Part shown: positions 1 through 8,469 of the stretch, piece after piece
Layout of the letters: every line of letters begins with the position of its first letter
How positions within the stretch are numbered: position 1 is the first letter of the stretch
Source: Tissierellia bacterium
GTDB taxonomy: Bacteria; Bacillota; Clostridia; Tissierellales; Tepidimicrobiaceae
Assembly (NCBI GenBank): GCA_012728075.1
Contig: JAAYFV010000104.1
Span: 1 to 55,452 of the forward strand
Direction of reading: 5' to 3'
Length of the DNA: 55,452 nt
The notes under the pieces: model-generated
Seen by the model: only the letters and a program-made list of their open reading frames with translations
Told to the model about the DNA's origin: nothing
The model's database searches: none
Translations under genes and position numbers: made by a program

Positions 1-596
1 AGGAGTTATTTGCTTTTAATGATGAAAAGGTGGCTCGTACTATCTACTCTATGGATAAGCCTGTAATTTCCGCAGTAGGTCATGAAACAGATTTTACAAT
101 AGCAGATTTTGTTGCAGATTTAAGGGCACCTACACCCTCAGCTGCTGCAGAACTAGTTACTCCTGACTAGGACAAACTGATAGATGATTTAAAGGATAAA
201 TTTGATAGGCTAAATAGAGTATATCATTATAGACTAAAGGATTGTAGTATAAAATTAAAATACATAAAGAGAAGCTTAGATTATTACAATCCTATAAATC
301 AATCTAGGGAAAAAATTCAAGAACTAGATAACTTGTTTAGAAATTTAATTAATTTAATGGAAAGTAAAATTGATAGAAACAAGGACCATATAGAAAATCT
401 TAAAAGTAAGATTAATTATTTAAACCCAATATACTATCTAGATAAAGGATATGGTTTGTTATTGGATAAAGAAGGGAATAAAATTACTAGTATAGAAGAT
501 GTAAAAATATATGAAAATCTAGATTTAATAATTAAAGATGGTGTGTTAACGGTGGAAGTGGTTAAAATTAACAAAGGAGAGTTTTATCATGGATAA
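1..596 (+). pseudogene. xseA: Exodeoxyribonuclease VII large subunit, 3' part, interrupted by an in-frame TAG
   Basis: Exonuclease VII is a cytoplasmic nuclease of XseA and XseB that trims single-stranded DNA ends. The frame open at the left edge gives the hallmark XseA core motifs [17 protein letters not shown] and [12 protein letters not shown], then hits TAG at 168-170. The same frame continues without further stops from 171 to 596 and carries the normal helical region and the DKGYGLLL C-terminal motif. The gene is therefore a single-codon interruption of an otherwise intact frame. Its end overlaps xseB by 8 nt. The N-terminal OB-fold lies outside the window. A sequencing error, a recent null allele or readthrough would all look like this. 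Translation could restart at ATG 357 or nearby, but would give only a C-terminal piece. Confidence 0.85.
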
Positions 597-822
597 TTTT
601 GATATGAGTTATGAAGAGGCCATAAAAGAACTAGAAGATATTTTAGAGGCTTTGGAAAGGGAAGACATAACATTAGAGGATTCTTTAAAAAAGTTTAAAA
701 GAGGAGTAGCACTATATAATTATTGTAATGGAATATTAAAAGATATGGAAGGTGAAGTGAAGATATTACTTGAGGATGAAGAAGGGAATATGACTGAAGA
801 GGATTTTCAAATGGAGGTATAG
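589..822 (+). CDS. xseB: Exodeoxyribonuclease VII small subunit
   Basis: The 77-residue product has the family signature MSYEEAIKELEDILEALE followed by the LEDSLKKFKRGVALYNYC helix, the two-helix fold that coats the coiled-coil arms of XseA. Family members are usually 70-85 residues, so it is full length. It starts inside the end of xseA, with the Shine-Dalgarno AAAGGAGAG at 574-582, so its translation is probably coupled to xseA. Since xseA carries a TAG upstream, polarity or lack of a partner could make this subunit idle. ispA follows 4 nt later. Confidence 0.95.
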   Translation: MDNFDMSYEEAIKELEDILEALEREDITLEDSLKKFKRGVALYNYCNGILKDMEGEVKILLEDEEGNMTEEDFQMEV

Positions 823-826
823 TCTA

Positions 827-1696
827 ATGGCATTGGCTGAAAAAATCGAAGAATTTAGAAGTATAATCGATGATGAATTAAGAAAAATATTTTATAAAAA
901 AACTGGTTATCAAGAGATTATATTTGAATCCATCAATTATAGCTTATTTACAGGTGGTAAAAGGATAAGACCAATTATATTATTAAAAAGCTGCGAAATG
1001 TTTAGTGGGGATTATGAGGATGCCCTTCCTTTTTCACTAGCAATAGAAATGATACATACTTACTCTCTTATTCATGATGACCTTCCTTCTATGGACGATG
1101 ATGATTTTAGGAGAGGCAAGCCAACTAATCATAAAGTATATGGTGAAGCTATGGCAATTTTAACAGGTGATGGATTGTTAAACCTAGCTTTTGAGACTAT
1201 GATAGATTATACCTTAAAATACTCAAAGGATTTTGAAGATTATTCTAGATACACGTGGGCTATGAAGGAAATAGGAAATTACTCTGGAGTATATGGAATG
1301 ATAGGGGGACAAGTAGTGGACTTATTATCCAATGAAATGTCCATGGATGAAGATAGGCTTATGTTTATGTATAGATGTAAAACTGCTGCTTTAATTCAGG
1401 CCTCTACCGTAGCAGGAACTATATTAGGTGGTGGAAATGATGAGGATGTAGAAAATATGAGAAAATATGGATTATATTTGGGATTAGCCTATCAAATAAG
1501 GGATGATATATTGGATATTAAAGAGGATGATAAAATAGATAAATTAACTTATCTAAGCTACTATGATATAGAACATGCAGAAAAAAAAATACAGGATTTT
1601 AGTAAAAAAGCTATAGACATATTATATAAATTTGACGATAAGGATGTCCAATTTCTTGTAGATATGACAAAAGTTTTAACAAATAGAATGTATTGA
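827..1696 (+). CDS. ispA: Polyprenyl (farnesyl/geranylgeranyl) diphosphate synthase
   Basis: This trans-prenyltransferase condenses isopentenyl diphosphate with allylic diphosphates to supply undecaprenyl and quinone precursors. In the 289-residue protein GGKRIRP is at 43-49, the first Asp-rich motif HDDLPSMDDDDFRRG at about 83-97, KTAAL at 185-189, GGQVVDL at 160-166 and the second Asp-rich motif DDILD at 226-230. Unusually, the loop after the second motif is short: the conserved GK..GSD segment before the lysine-threonine-tyrosine element is missing, and DDKIDKLTYLSYYD stands in its place. The enzyme should still bind both magnesium-diphosphates. The start follows GGAGGT at 815-820. The OLE RNA promoter begins 7 nt after the stop. 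Confidence 0.93.
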   Translation: MALAEKIEEFRSIIDDELRKIFYKKTGYQEIIFESINYSLFTGGKRIRPIILLKSCEMFSGDYEDALPFSLAIEMIHTYSLIHDDLPSMDDDDFRRGKPTNHKVYGEAMAILTGDGLLNLAFETMIDYTLKYSKDFEDYSRYTWAMKEIGNYSGVYGMIGGQVVDLLSNEMSMDEDRLMFMYRCKTAALIQASTVAGTILGGGNDEDVENMRKYGLYLGLAYQIRDDILDIKEDDKIDKLTYLSYYDIEHAEKKIQDFSKKAIDILYKFDDKDVQFLVDMTKVLTNRMY

Positions 1697-1703
1697 ACTT
1701 ATA

Positions 1704-1732
1704 TTGAATATTTATAAATATTATGCTATAAT
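1704..1732 (+). promoter_or_regulatory. Promoter of the OLE RNA
   Basis: TTGAAT at 1704-1709 and TATAAT at 1727-1732 are separated by exactly 17 nt. An upstream TG at 1724-1725 gives an extended -10. Transcription should begin near 1739, just before the terminal stem of the structured RNA. This makes the RNA an independent transcription unit despite its place inside the ispA-tlyA gene string. Confidence 0.75.
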
Positions 1733-1738
1733 TAATAA

Positions 1739-2338
1739 AGCAAAGAGTGGCACAGTATTCTAGTCAACACAGCTAATCTCGAGGGCGGGGCTAAAAATCC
1801 GTCGAAGGGCATATCGATGAAGTTCCTTGCTACGGCTCGCGACGCCCAGTCGAGGGTCGTTCCAGGGAGTAAGAAAGATGGGGCGATCTGCAATGGCATG
1901 CAGGCGTTGACCCTACTTTCGTGGAGACTTGCCATTTGGGACATGGTAAGATAAACCTAAGCGTATATAATAGCTATGCTTAGAGTAGCCTGCCTTGAGT
2001 GATTTAGGCAGATGATAAGTTCAACTATTGTCGTAAAGGGCCCAAACGGCAATATGTTTTGTTATCGAAACCTAAATTGCAAAAGAGGCTAAGGATTAGA
2101 CTGGTTGTAGAGGAAAACTCCTAGACTGTTCAAGGTAGAGGTATATTGGGGATTACAGTGCGGACTAAGTGGTAATCCAGTTCTGTTGTTGGCGACACAA
2201 CAGTGATAAAATTAAAGGGAAACCGCTGTTATGGCGACATGCAGTTTTTATCAGGGAAATCCTGCTGGACCTTAAGCCGTAAGATTTACCCAATATACTG
2301 CCACTCATGAGCTGATAGCATAATGCTATCAGCTTTTT
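1739..2338 (+). ncRNA. ole: OLE RNA (ornate, large, extremophilic RNA)
   Basis: A 670-bp gap between ispA and the next gene is far richer in GC and in G/C runs than its surroundings and has no credible reading frame. It has its own promoter and a rho-independent terminator. The two ends pair: AGTGGCA at 1746-1752 with TGCCACT at 2299-2305, then GTAT at 1755-1758 with ATAC at 2295-2298, closing a roughly 560-nt domain. OLE RNA is known as a roughly 600-nt ribonucleoprotein RNA of anaerobic and alkaliphilic Firmicutes, encoded between ispA and tlyA-argR-recN and just upstream of oapA. Length, position and neighbour all fit. OLE-OapA complexes sit at the membrane and support growth under cold, alcohol and magnesium stress in the studied host. 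The identification rests on architecture and synteny, not on a covariance-model hit. Confidence 0.9.
2310..2338 (+). terminator. Rho-independent terminator of the OLE RNA
   Basis: AGCTGATAGCA at 2310-2320 pairs perfectly with TGCTATCAGCT at 2324-2334 around a TAA loop. A short T run follows. Incomplete termination here would let the same transcript feed oapA. Confidence 0.8.
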
Positions 2339-2366
2339 AATTATATTATGGAGGTACCAATATTAA

Positions 2367-2969
2367 ATGAATAAAAAAGAAGATAATAATTTTCTAGATA
2401 AATGTAATATGAAATGGGTTATTATGATAACTATTTGGACATTTATAATGGCTATAGTATTTAGCATAATCACAGAAGGTTTAGTAAAAAATCTAAATAT
2501 ATTTTTTGCATTTATAATACTTATAATTATAATAGCTATAGGAATTTTCTTTGATATTATTGGTATTGCAGTTACTACTGCCGAGGAAAAGCCTTTTCAT
2601 GCTATGGCCGCTAATAGGGTAGAGGAAGCTAGATATGCAATAAGGTTAGTAAAAAATGCAGGGCAAGTATCTAATTTTTGTAATGACGTTATTGGTGATA
2701 TTAGTGGCATAGTAAGTGGAGCGGTAGGTGCTAATATCATATATAAATTGATAAATATTTATGAGATTAAAAATGGGACAATATTAAGCATTATAATTAC
2801 ATCTTTAGTTGCTTCTTTAACTGTTGGAGGTAAAGCTTTAGGCAAATCCATCGCTATATTATATTCAGAAAAAATAATATTTGAAGCTGCAATAGTATTA
2901 AATTTTATAGAAAAGAAATTTAAAATAGATATATTACCTGATAAAAAGAACGATAAAGATAATAATTAA
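2367..2969 (+). CDS. oapA: OLE-associated membrane protein OapA
   Basis: The 200-residue integral membrane protein has about four hydrophobic segments (near residues 17-37, 41-67, 108-132 and 138-165). Its cytoplasmic stretch is conserved-looking and charged, with EEKPFHAMAANRVEEARYAI and a following RLVKNAGQVSNFCNDV segment. This resembles the DUF21-like OapA that binds OLE RNA and anchors it at the membrane. It lies 29 nt downstream of the OLE terminator, the hallmark arrangement. A GGAGGT at 2350-2355 precedes the ATG by 11 nt, somewhat long. The other known OLE partners, OapB and OapC, are not in this window. The family call leans on position and topology as well as sequence. Confidence 0.85.
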   Translation: MNKKEDNNFLDKCNMKWVIMITIWTFIMAIVFSIITEGLVKNLNIFFAFIILIIIIAIGIFFDIIGIAVTTAEEKPFHAMAANRVEEARYAIRLVKNAGQVSNFCNDVIGDISGIVSGAVGANIIYKLINIYEIKNGTILSIIITSLVASLTVGGKALGKSIAILYSEKIIFEAAIVLNFIEKKFKIDILPDKKNDKDNN

Positions 2970-3003
2970 ATAATGAAGGTAACTGATAATTAGGAGAGAT
3001 TAT

Positions 3004-3804
3004 ATGAGGAAAAAAAGAGCTGATGTTGTATTATATGAGAAAGGGTTGGTAGAATCCAGAGAAAAAGCTAAAAGGCTTATTATGGAGGGTACAGTATATG
3101 TGGGGGAAAAGAGAATTGATAAGCCTGGAGAAAAGATTCATATTGATGAACCTATTGAAATTAAAAAAAATCCATTACCTTATGTAAGTAGAGGTGGCTT
3201 AAAATTGGAGAAAGCAATCAAATCCTTTAATATAGATTTTAAGAATAAAAATACTATGGATATAGGCGCATCTACTGGTGGTTTTACAGATTGTATGTTA
3301 CAATATGGTGCAAAAAAAGTATATGCTTTAGATGTGGGTTATGGTCAATTAGATTGGAAACTAAGGAAGGATCCTAGGGTAATAATTAAAGAACGAACAA
3401 ATATTAGATATATTGTTAAAGAAGATATAGGAGAAACCTTTGATTTTATAACAATAGATGTATCTTTTATATCACTTAAATTGGTATTACCTGTAGCAAA
3501 GGAGTTGTTATCTGATGGAGGCGGCATAATAGCCTTAATAAAACCTCAATTTGAAGCAGGACGAGATAAGGTAGGTAAAAAGGGTATAGTTCGAGATAAA
3601 GAAACCCATATTGATGTTATAAAATCAATAAAACAATTTTGTGATTCAATTAATTTAAATTTGATAGGCTTGGATTATTCTCCAATAACAGGCACCACTG
3701 GTAATATTGAATTTTTATCTTATATTTCCAAGGATATGAATAAAAAAGCTATCCAAGACATTGAAATTATAAGTATTGTAGATGAAGCCCACAGTTTGTT
3801 ATAA
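3004..3804 (+). CDS. tlyA: TlyA family 16S/23S rRNA (cytidine-2'-O)-methyltransferase
   Basis: The 266-residue enzyme methylates ribose 2'-O of rRNA cytidines using S-adenosylmethionine. An S4 RNA-binding domain (about residues 4-52) precedes an FtsJ-like Rossmann methyltransferase domain with the SAM motif DIGASTGGFTD at 86-96 and the ALIKPQFEAGRDKVGKKG catalytic region containing the K of the K-D-K-E tetrad. The length is normal. GGAGAG lies just upstream of the ATG. tlyA-argR-recN is a widely conserved Firmicute string and here directly follows oapA. The dxs gene often found in this string is absent between ispA and tlyA. Confidence 0.95.
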   Translation: MRKKRADVVLYEKGLVESREKAKRLIMEGTVYVGEKRIDKPGEKIHIDEPIEIKKNPLPYVSRGGLKLEKAIKSFNIDFKNKNTMDIGASTGGFTDCMLQYGAKKVYALDVGYGQLDWKLRKDPRVIIKERTNIRYIVKEDIGETFDFITIDVSFISLKLVLPVAKELLSDGGGIIALIKPQFEAGRDKVGKKGIVRDKETHIDVIKSIKQFCDSINLNLIGLDYSPITGTTGNIEFLSYISKDMNKKAIQDIEIISIVDEAHSLL

Positions 3805-3840
3805 CAGTGTGATCCTATATACAGATTTCAGGAGGGAAAA

Positions 3841-4293
3841 ATGAATAAATATACAAGACAGAGGATTATATTAAATTTAATTAAAAAATATGAAATAGAA
3901 ACTCAAGAAGAATTATCGGGACATCTATCTAAACAGGGGATAGATATAACACAAGCCACTATTTCAAGGGATATAAAAGAGCTAAGGCTTGTTAAAGTAT
4001 TAACTCCATCGGGAAAATATAAATATGCGACTATGGATAATAGCTATGATGGTATTCATCAAAGGCTAAGTAATATATTTAAATCTTCTGTTTTGAGTGT
4101 TGAAGCAGCAGAAAACATTGTGGTTATAAAAACTTTGCCAGGTGCAGCCCAAGTATGTGCATCAGCTATTGATAATTTCAAGATAAATGGTGTTGTAGGG
4201 ACTATTGCAGGTGATGATACCATATTTGTTGCTATAGAGAGTGTGGATTTAATGGATTGTATTTTGACAAGCATTCAAAATTTTCTCAAATAA
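3841..4293 (+). CDS. argR: Arginine repressor
   Basis: This is an arginine-dependent hexameric transcription regulator of arginine metabolism. The winged-helix domain (1-70) contains TQATISRDIKEL at 37-48. The C-terminal oligomerisation and arginine-binding domain has TLPGAAQ at 98-104 and GTIAGDDT at 120-127, whose paired aspartates contact arginine. At 150 residues it is full length. A GGAGG at 3832-3836 sets the start. It is operonic with tlyA and recN, as in Bacillus, where its presence beside rRNA and repair genes is conserved but unexplained. Confidence 0.97.
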   Translation: MNKYTRQRIILNLIKKYEIETQEELSGHLSKQGIDITQATISRDIKELRLVKVLTPSGKYKYATMDNSYDGIHQRLSNIFKSSVLSVEAAENIVVIKTLPGAAQVCASAIDNFKINGVVGTIAGDDTIFVAIESVDLMDCILTSIQNFLK

Positions 4294-4309
4294 TTTGGGG
4301 GTATAAATT

Positions 4310-6007
4310 ATGATAGTTGAGTTAAACATTAATAACTTTGCTATTATAGATAGTTTAAAAATTAATTTTACTAAAGGTTTTAATGTTATTACTGGTGAAA
4401 CAGGGGCAGGGAAATCCATAATAGTTGAAGGAATTGGTATGATTTTAGGTAGTAGAGCTAGTAAGGATTTAGTGAAGTCAGGAAGAAATAAGGCCATATT
4501 AGAAGCGCTATTTTATTTAGAAAATCCAGATAAAATAAACAGAAAATTAGATGATTTTGGTATCGATAGAGATGGAGATAATTATCTATTAATCTCAAGA
4601 GAGATATATTCTAATGGCAGGAGTGTATCAAGGGTAAATGGTAGGACTATTACATTAACGATGTTAAATCAAATTACATCCACATTGGTTGATGTTCATG
4701 GGCAACATGAACATCAATCCCTATTGAATATAAACAATCATATTAAATTAATAGATTCTTTTGGAGACGAGATGTTAAAGAATTTATTGGTACAAGTTGA
4801 AAACAGATACGAAGAGCTAGTAGAAGAAAAGAAAAAAATAGAGGATTTATCTATAGATGCTTTAGAAAGAGATAGGGAAATTGATTTATTAAAGTATCAA
4901 TTAGAAGAGATTGATAACGCTAATTTAATAGATCTAGATGAAGAAGCAATAACAAAGGAATATTTAAAAATGAGCAATATTAAAAATATAGGATATAAAT
5001 TAGCTGAGATATCTAATATTTTAGATAATGATGTTTATGGTAGTGTATCTCTTTTAGATGGTATTAACAAATGTATTATAAGCTTGACAGATATTATGGA
5101 ATTCGATGATAAGATAAAGGAATACACTAAGACTATGGAAGATATAGGATTTGAATTACAGGATTTATCTAGGAATATAAGAAATTATTTAGAGAATATA
5201 TTTTTAGATGAGGAGAGATTAGAGTTTCTTGAAGAAAGATTAGATACAATAAATGGATTGAAGAAAAAATATGGGAATACTATAGAAGATATATTAAAAT
5301 ATAGAGAAAATATACACAATAGATTAGAAATACTTTTAAATAATGAAAAGGAAATAGAAAAATCCAATAAAAAAATACAAGCTATAGAAAAGGAATTGTT
5401 TGATTGTTGCACTAAGCTGACAAATATAAGGAAATCTATAAGTAAAGATATTGAAATTTTAATGACAAAAGAACTACATGAATTAAATATGCTAGAGGCG
5501 GTATTTAAAATAGATTTTGATAGATTAGATTATTTTTCTCCTAATGGGTGGGATCGAGTGGAATTTTTAATATCTACAAACAAAGGTGAGCCTTTGAAAC
5601 CCCTATCTAAAATTGTATCTGGGGGAGAAATGTCTAGAATAATGTTAGCATTTAAAACTATATTAGCTGATTATGATAGTATACCCTGTGTAATATTTGA
5701 TGAAATCGATAGTGGAATTAGTGGAAGAACTGCACAGATAGTAGGGGAGAAGATAAAGAAGATTTCTTTTAAACATCAGGTTATATGTGTGTCCCATTTG
5801 CCACAAATTGCTGCTTTAGCTGATACTCATTTTGTTATTGAAAAAGATTTTGTTGATAACAGCACTATAACAAAAGTTAGAAAACTTGATAATGAAGAGC
5901 GAATAGAGGAATTGTCAAGACTTTTAGGTGGAGTTGATTTGACTGATATTACTAAACTCCATGCAAAAGAGATGTTAGAGATGTCAAAGACATTGAAAAA
6001 AAATTAA
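4310..6007 (+). CDS. recN: DNA repair protein RecN
   Basis: This is an SMC-like ATPase of double-strand-break repair acting on the nucleoid. In the 565-residue protein the Walker A motif GETGAGKS is at 29-36 and a coiled-coil arm occupies about 150-370. The ABC signature VSGGEMSRIMLAFKTIL and Walker B CVIFDEIDSGISGRTA follow near residues 440-475, with the D-loop and H-switch region VSHLPQIAALAD after them. The length is normal. The ATG at 4310 follows GGGGG at 4296-4300. Unlike the lexA region, no LexA box is visible upstream of recN, so SOS control is not evident here. A strong terminator follows. Confidence 0.97.
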   Translation: MIVELNINNFAIIDSLKINFTKGFNVITGETGAGKSIIVEGIGMILGSRASKDLVKSGRNKAILEALFYLENPDKINRKLDDFGIDRDGDNYLLISREIYSNGRSVSRVNGRTITLTMLNQITSTLVDVHGQHEHQSLLNINNHIKLIDSFGDEMLKNLLVQVENRYEELVEEKKKIEDLSIDALERDREIDLLKYQLEEIDNANLIDLDEEAITKEYLKMSNIKNIGYKLAEISNILDNDVYGSVSLLDGINKCIISLTDIMEFDDKIKEYTKTMEDIGFELQDLSRNIRNYLENIFLDEERLEFLEERLDTINGLKKKYGNTIEDILKYRENIHNRLEILLNNEKEIEKSNKKIQAIEKELFDCCTKLTNIRKSISKDIEILMTKELHELNMLEAVFKIDFDRLDYFSPNGWDRVEFLISTNKGEPLKPLSKIVSGGEMSRIMLAFKTILADYDSIPCVIFDEIDSGISGRTAQIVGEKIKKISFKHQVICVSHLPQIAALADTHFVIEKDFVDNSTITKVRKLDNEERIEELSRLLGGVDLTDITKLHAKEMLEMSKTLKKN

Positions 6008-6020
6008 GTATTATTTAATA

Positions 6021-6054
6021 AAAACACTTTACGAGAGTAAAGTGTTTTTATTTG
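6021..6054 (+). terminator. Terminator after recN
   Basis: AAAACACTTTAC (6021-6032) and GTAAAGTGTTTT (6037-6048) form a perfect 12-bp stem with a GAGA loop and a T-rich tail. It ends the xseA-to-recN transcription unit. Confidence 0.9.
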
Positions 6055-6198
6055 TCAAAATATAACAAAAAACATTTAACTTAGCATTCCAATAAAAATT
6101 TAAAAGAATAAATATGATCAAAAAAGGCTAAATTATATTTACGTAATAAAATTTTAAGGAGGTGAATTAGTATAAGGGAAAAAGAGGAGTGATTGTAC

Positions 6199-7515
6199 TT
6201 GGATAGATATAGAGAAAATAGAAAAATATTTTCTTTATCTGTTATAGTATTGGCTTTTTTTTATGTAATTCAGTTTTTGATTGTATATTATTATCCTACT
6301 GAAATTAAAATTGCAAAAGGTGAAAATAGCAGCATAGAAGTACTATTTCCATTTTCTTTAAGTGCATTACACGATGAAGATACTATAGTACAATCGACTT
6401 ATAATGAGGGCTCTACTAATGGATTAAAAAAATCTTACAAAATAGCTGCTATCAATCCAGGAGAGGCAAAATTTCAGTTAAAACTATTAGGCTTGATACC
6501 AGTAAAAAGATTTGATATAAATGTTGTAGATAGGGATATTTTGATTCCTGGAGGAAATGCTGTAGGAGTGAGATTAAATACAAAAGGTGTGCTAGTAGTT
6601 GCTGTTACAGATGTTATTGGAATAGATGGTAAAAGATATAGTCCAGCTAAAGATGTAGGCATAAAAAATGGTGATAGTATATTGGAGTTAAATGATATAA
6701 AAATAAGAGATGCTGAACATTTAATAGAATTATTAAATCAAATAACAGAAGATAAAGTAAAAATCCTAATAGAGCGCAATAAAATTAAATATGAGACAGA
6801 AGTAATGCCTGTGAAGAGTATTCAAGATAATTGTTTCAGATTGGGAATTTGGGTACGAGATAAAACCGCTGGTATTGGAACCCTTACTTTTTATGATGAA
6901 AATAGTAAAATATTTGGAGCATTAGGACATGGAATAACCGATATGGATACGGGGAATCTATTAAATATAGAATATGGGAAAATAATGAATGCAAGAATAG
7001 CCAATATTGAACAAGGTAAAAAGGGAAGTCCCGGAGAGATTAAGGGAATGTTTTATGAAACAGAGAATGTATTGGGGGAAATAGTAAAAAATTCTCCTTT
7101 TGGTATATACGGGGTAATCAATGATAGCTTTATAAAAGCAAATAAGACAAAACCCATGCCTATAGGTTTTAAGGAAGAGGTAAAAGAAGGTAAAGCATAT
7201 ATATTGACTACCATTGACAATGATAAAGTTGAAAAATTTGAAGTAGAAATATTAAAAGTTTTAAACCAACAATATCCCAATCAAAAGAGTATGACCATTA
7301 AAGTAACAGATAAAAAGCTGTTACAAAAAACTGGAGGTATAGTTCAAGGTATGAGTGGTAGTCCTATTATTCAAGATGGAAAGATCATTGGAGCTATAAC
7401 CCATGTATTTGTCAATGATCCAACTAAAGGATATGGAATTTATATTGAATGGATGTTAGAACAGATAAAACCTGAATATCAATTAAATGGGAAATATGCA
7501 GAAATAAAAAATTGA
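6199..7515 (+). CDS. spoIVB: SpoIVB serine peptidase (sporulation sigma-K checkpoint signal)
   Basis: SpoIVB is secreted from the forespore into the intermembrane space, where its PDZ-regulated S55 peptidase activity triggers pro-sigma-K processing. The product has an N-terminal membrane anchor (about 12-32), a PDZ domain (about 115-205) and a C-terminal S55 domain. The catalytic histidine is in GALGHGITD and the serine in GIVQGMSGSPI. These are 142 residues apart, the same spacing as H236 and S378 in B. subtilis. I prefer TTG 6199, 9 nt after GAGGAG (6184-6189), giving 438 residues; TTG 6193 is too close. A stronger, unused-looking AAGGAGGTG lies at 6156-6164. spo0A follows, a very conserved pairing. 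Confidence 0.95.
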   Translation: MDRYRENRKIFSLSVIVLAFFYVIQFLIVYYYPTEIKIAKGENSSIEVLFPFSLSALHDEDTIVQSTYNEGSTNGLKKSYKIAAINPGEAKFQLKLLGLIPVKRFDINVVDRDILIPGGNAVGVRLNTKGVLVVAVTDVIGIDGKRYSPAKDVGIKNGDSILELNDIKIRDAEHLIELLNQITEDKVKILIERNKIKYETEVMPVKSIQDNCFRLGIWVRDKTAGIGTLTFYDENSKIFGALGHGITDMDTGNLLNIEYGKIMNARIANIEQGKKGSPGEIKGMFYETENVLGEIVKNSPFGIYGVINDSFIKANKTKPMPIGFKEEVKEGKAYILTTIDNDKVEKFEVEILKVLNQQYPNQKSMTIKVTDKKLLQKTGGIVQGMSGSPIIQDGKIIGAITHVFVNDPTKGYGIYIEWMLEQIKPEYQLNGKYAEIKN

Positions 7516-7538
7516 TAGGCTTTAAGCCTATTTTTTTT
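7515..7538 (+). terminator. Terminator after spoIVB
   Basis: ATAGGC (7515-7520) pairs with GCCTAT (7526-7531), extended by TT/AA in the loop, followed by eight Ts. It overlaps the last base of the stop codon. Confidence 0.85.
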
Positions 7539-7567
7539 ATATATAATAAAGATTTTTTATTAAATAG

Positions 7568-7595
7568 AAGGAAACCACAATTCCTTGTCGAATAG
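7568..7595 (+). promoter_or_regulatory. Candidate sigma-H promoter with Spo0A box upstream of spo0A
   Basis: TGTCGAA at 7586-7592 is a perfect match to the 0A box. AGGAAAC at 7569-7575 and CGAAT at 7589-7593, 13 nt apart, resemble the sigma-H elements AGGAWWT and RGAAT. The 0A box would overlap the -10, as expected for Spo0A autoregulation. The box is seen directly; the sigma-H call is inferred from consensus. Confidence 0.6.
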
Positions 7596-7644
7596 TTAAT
7601 TATAGAAATAATAAAAATTAGATTTTAACAGGGGGGTATCATAA

Positions 7645-8463
7645 TTGGAGAAGATTAAAATATTAATTGCAGATGATAATAGGGAATTTTGTGATATATT
7701 AAGCAAATTTTTATCTGCAGATGAAGATTTTGAGGTTGTTGGTATTGCGAAGGATGGCCTTGAAGCGTTGGATATGGTTTCTGAAATCAGACCTGATATA
7801 CTGATATTAGATATCATAATGCCACATTTAGATGGTTTAGGAGTTTTAGAGGGTATACATAATCTAAACTTAGATAAAAAACCTAAGATAGTTATACTTT
7901 CTGCAGTGGGTCAGGATCAGATTACTCAAAAAGCCATTCAGCTAGGAGCTGATTATTATGTAGTAAAACCCTTTGATTTTAAGGTGTTTATAAAAAGATT
8001 AAAACAAATAGCTGATTTGGAAAAAGGATCCCAAATTATTGCTAAAAATGAATACATTCAAATACCTACTACGAATACCCATAATGTTGTTACATCAAAA
8101 AATTTGGAGGCTAGGATTACTAATATAATCCATGAAATTGGGGTGCCAGCACATATTAAAGGATATCTATATTTAAGAGAAGCTATTGCTATGGTTGTTG
8201 AAGATATGGAGTTACTAGGAGCAGTTACCAAGGAACTATATCCAAGTATAGCTGAAAAGTATAATACAACATCAAGTAGAGTAGAAAGGGCTATTAGGCA
8301 TGCTATAGAAGTAGCGTGGACACGAGGGAAGATTGATACTATAGATAATATATTTGGATATACCGTAAATACTAATAAAGGGAAACCTACCAACTCAGAG
8401 TTCATTGCGATGGTTGCTGATAAATTAAGATTAGAAATGGAAATGACGGAAGGAAGCGTTTAA
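7645..8463 (+). CDS. spo0A: Sporulation master regulator Spo0A
   Basis: Spo0A is the response regulator whose phosphorylated form binds 0A boxes and commits the cell to sporulation. The receiver domain (1-120) has acidic residues D10/D11, the phospho-acceptor D56 in ILDIIMP, S86 and K108. The C-terminal DNA-binding domain keeps the family-specific [18 protein letters not shown] and [16 protein letters not shown] segments. It is full length at 272 residues. It starts at TTG 7645 after GGGGGG at 7631-7636. It is monocistronic, bounded by the spoIVB terminator and a downstream hairpin, and is probably autoregulated through the 0A box at 7586. Confidence 0.98.
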   Translation: MEKIKILIADDNREFCDILSKFLSADEDFEVVGIAKDGLEALDMVSEIRPDILILDIIMPHLDGLGVLEGIHNLNLDKKPKIVILSAVGQDQITQKAIQLGADYYVVKPFDFKVFIKRLKQIADLEKGSQIIAKNEYIQIPTTNTHNVVTSKNLEARITNIIHEIGVPAHIKGYLYLREAIAMVVEDMELLGAVTKELYPSIAEKYNTTSSRVERAIRHAIEVAWTRGKIDTIDNIFGYTVNTNKGKPTNSEFIAMVADKLRLEMEMTEGSV

Positions 8464-8469
8464 AAGATA

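Noticed and set aside
168-170. TAG in xseA read as pyrrolysine
   Set aside because: XseA is not a pyrrolysine protein, and TAG ends many intact genes in this window.
333-596. Independent small gene starting at 333
   Set aside because: It is simply the C-terminal part of xseA after the TAG; the frame is continuous from 171.
1732-1944. 70-residue frame on the - strand
   Set aside because: It lies inside the structured OLE RNA, reads against its promoter and has no ribosome site.
8058-8405. 115-residue frame on the - strand
   Set aside because: Shadow of spo0A with no start signal of its own.
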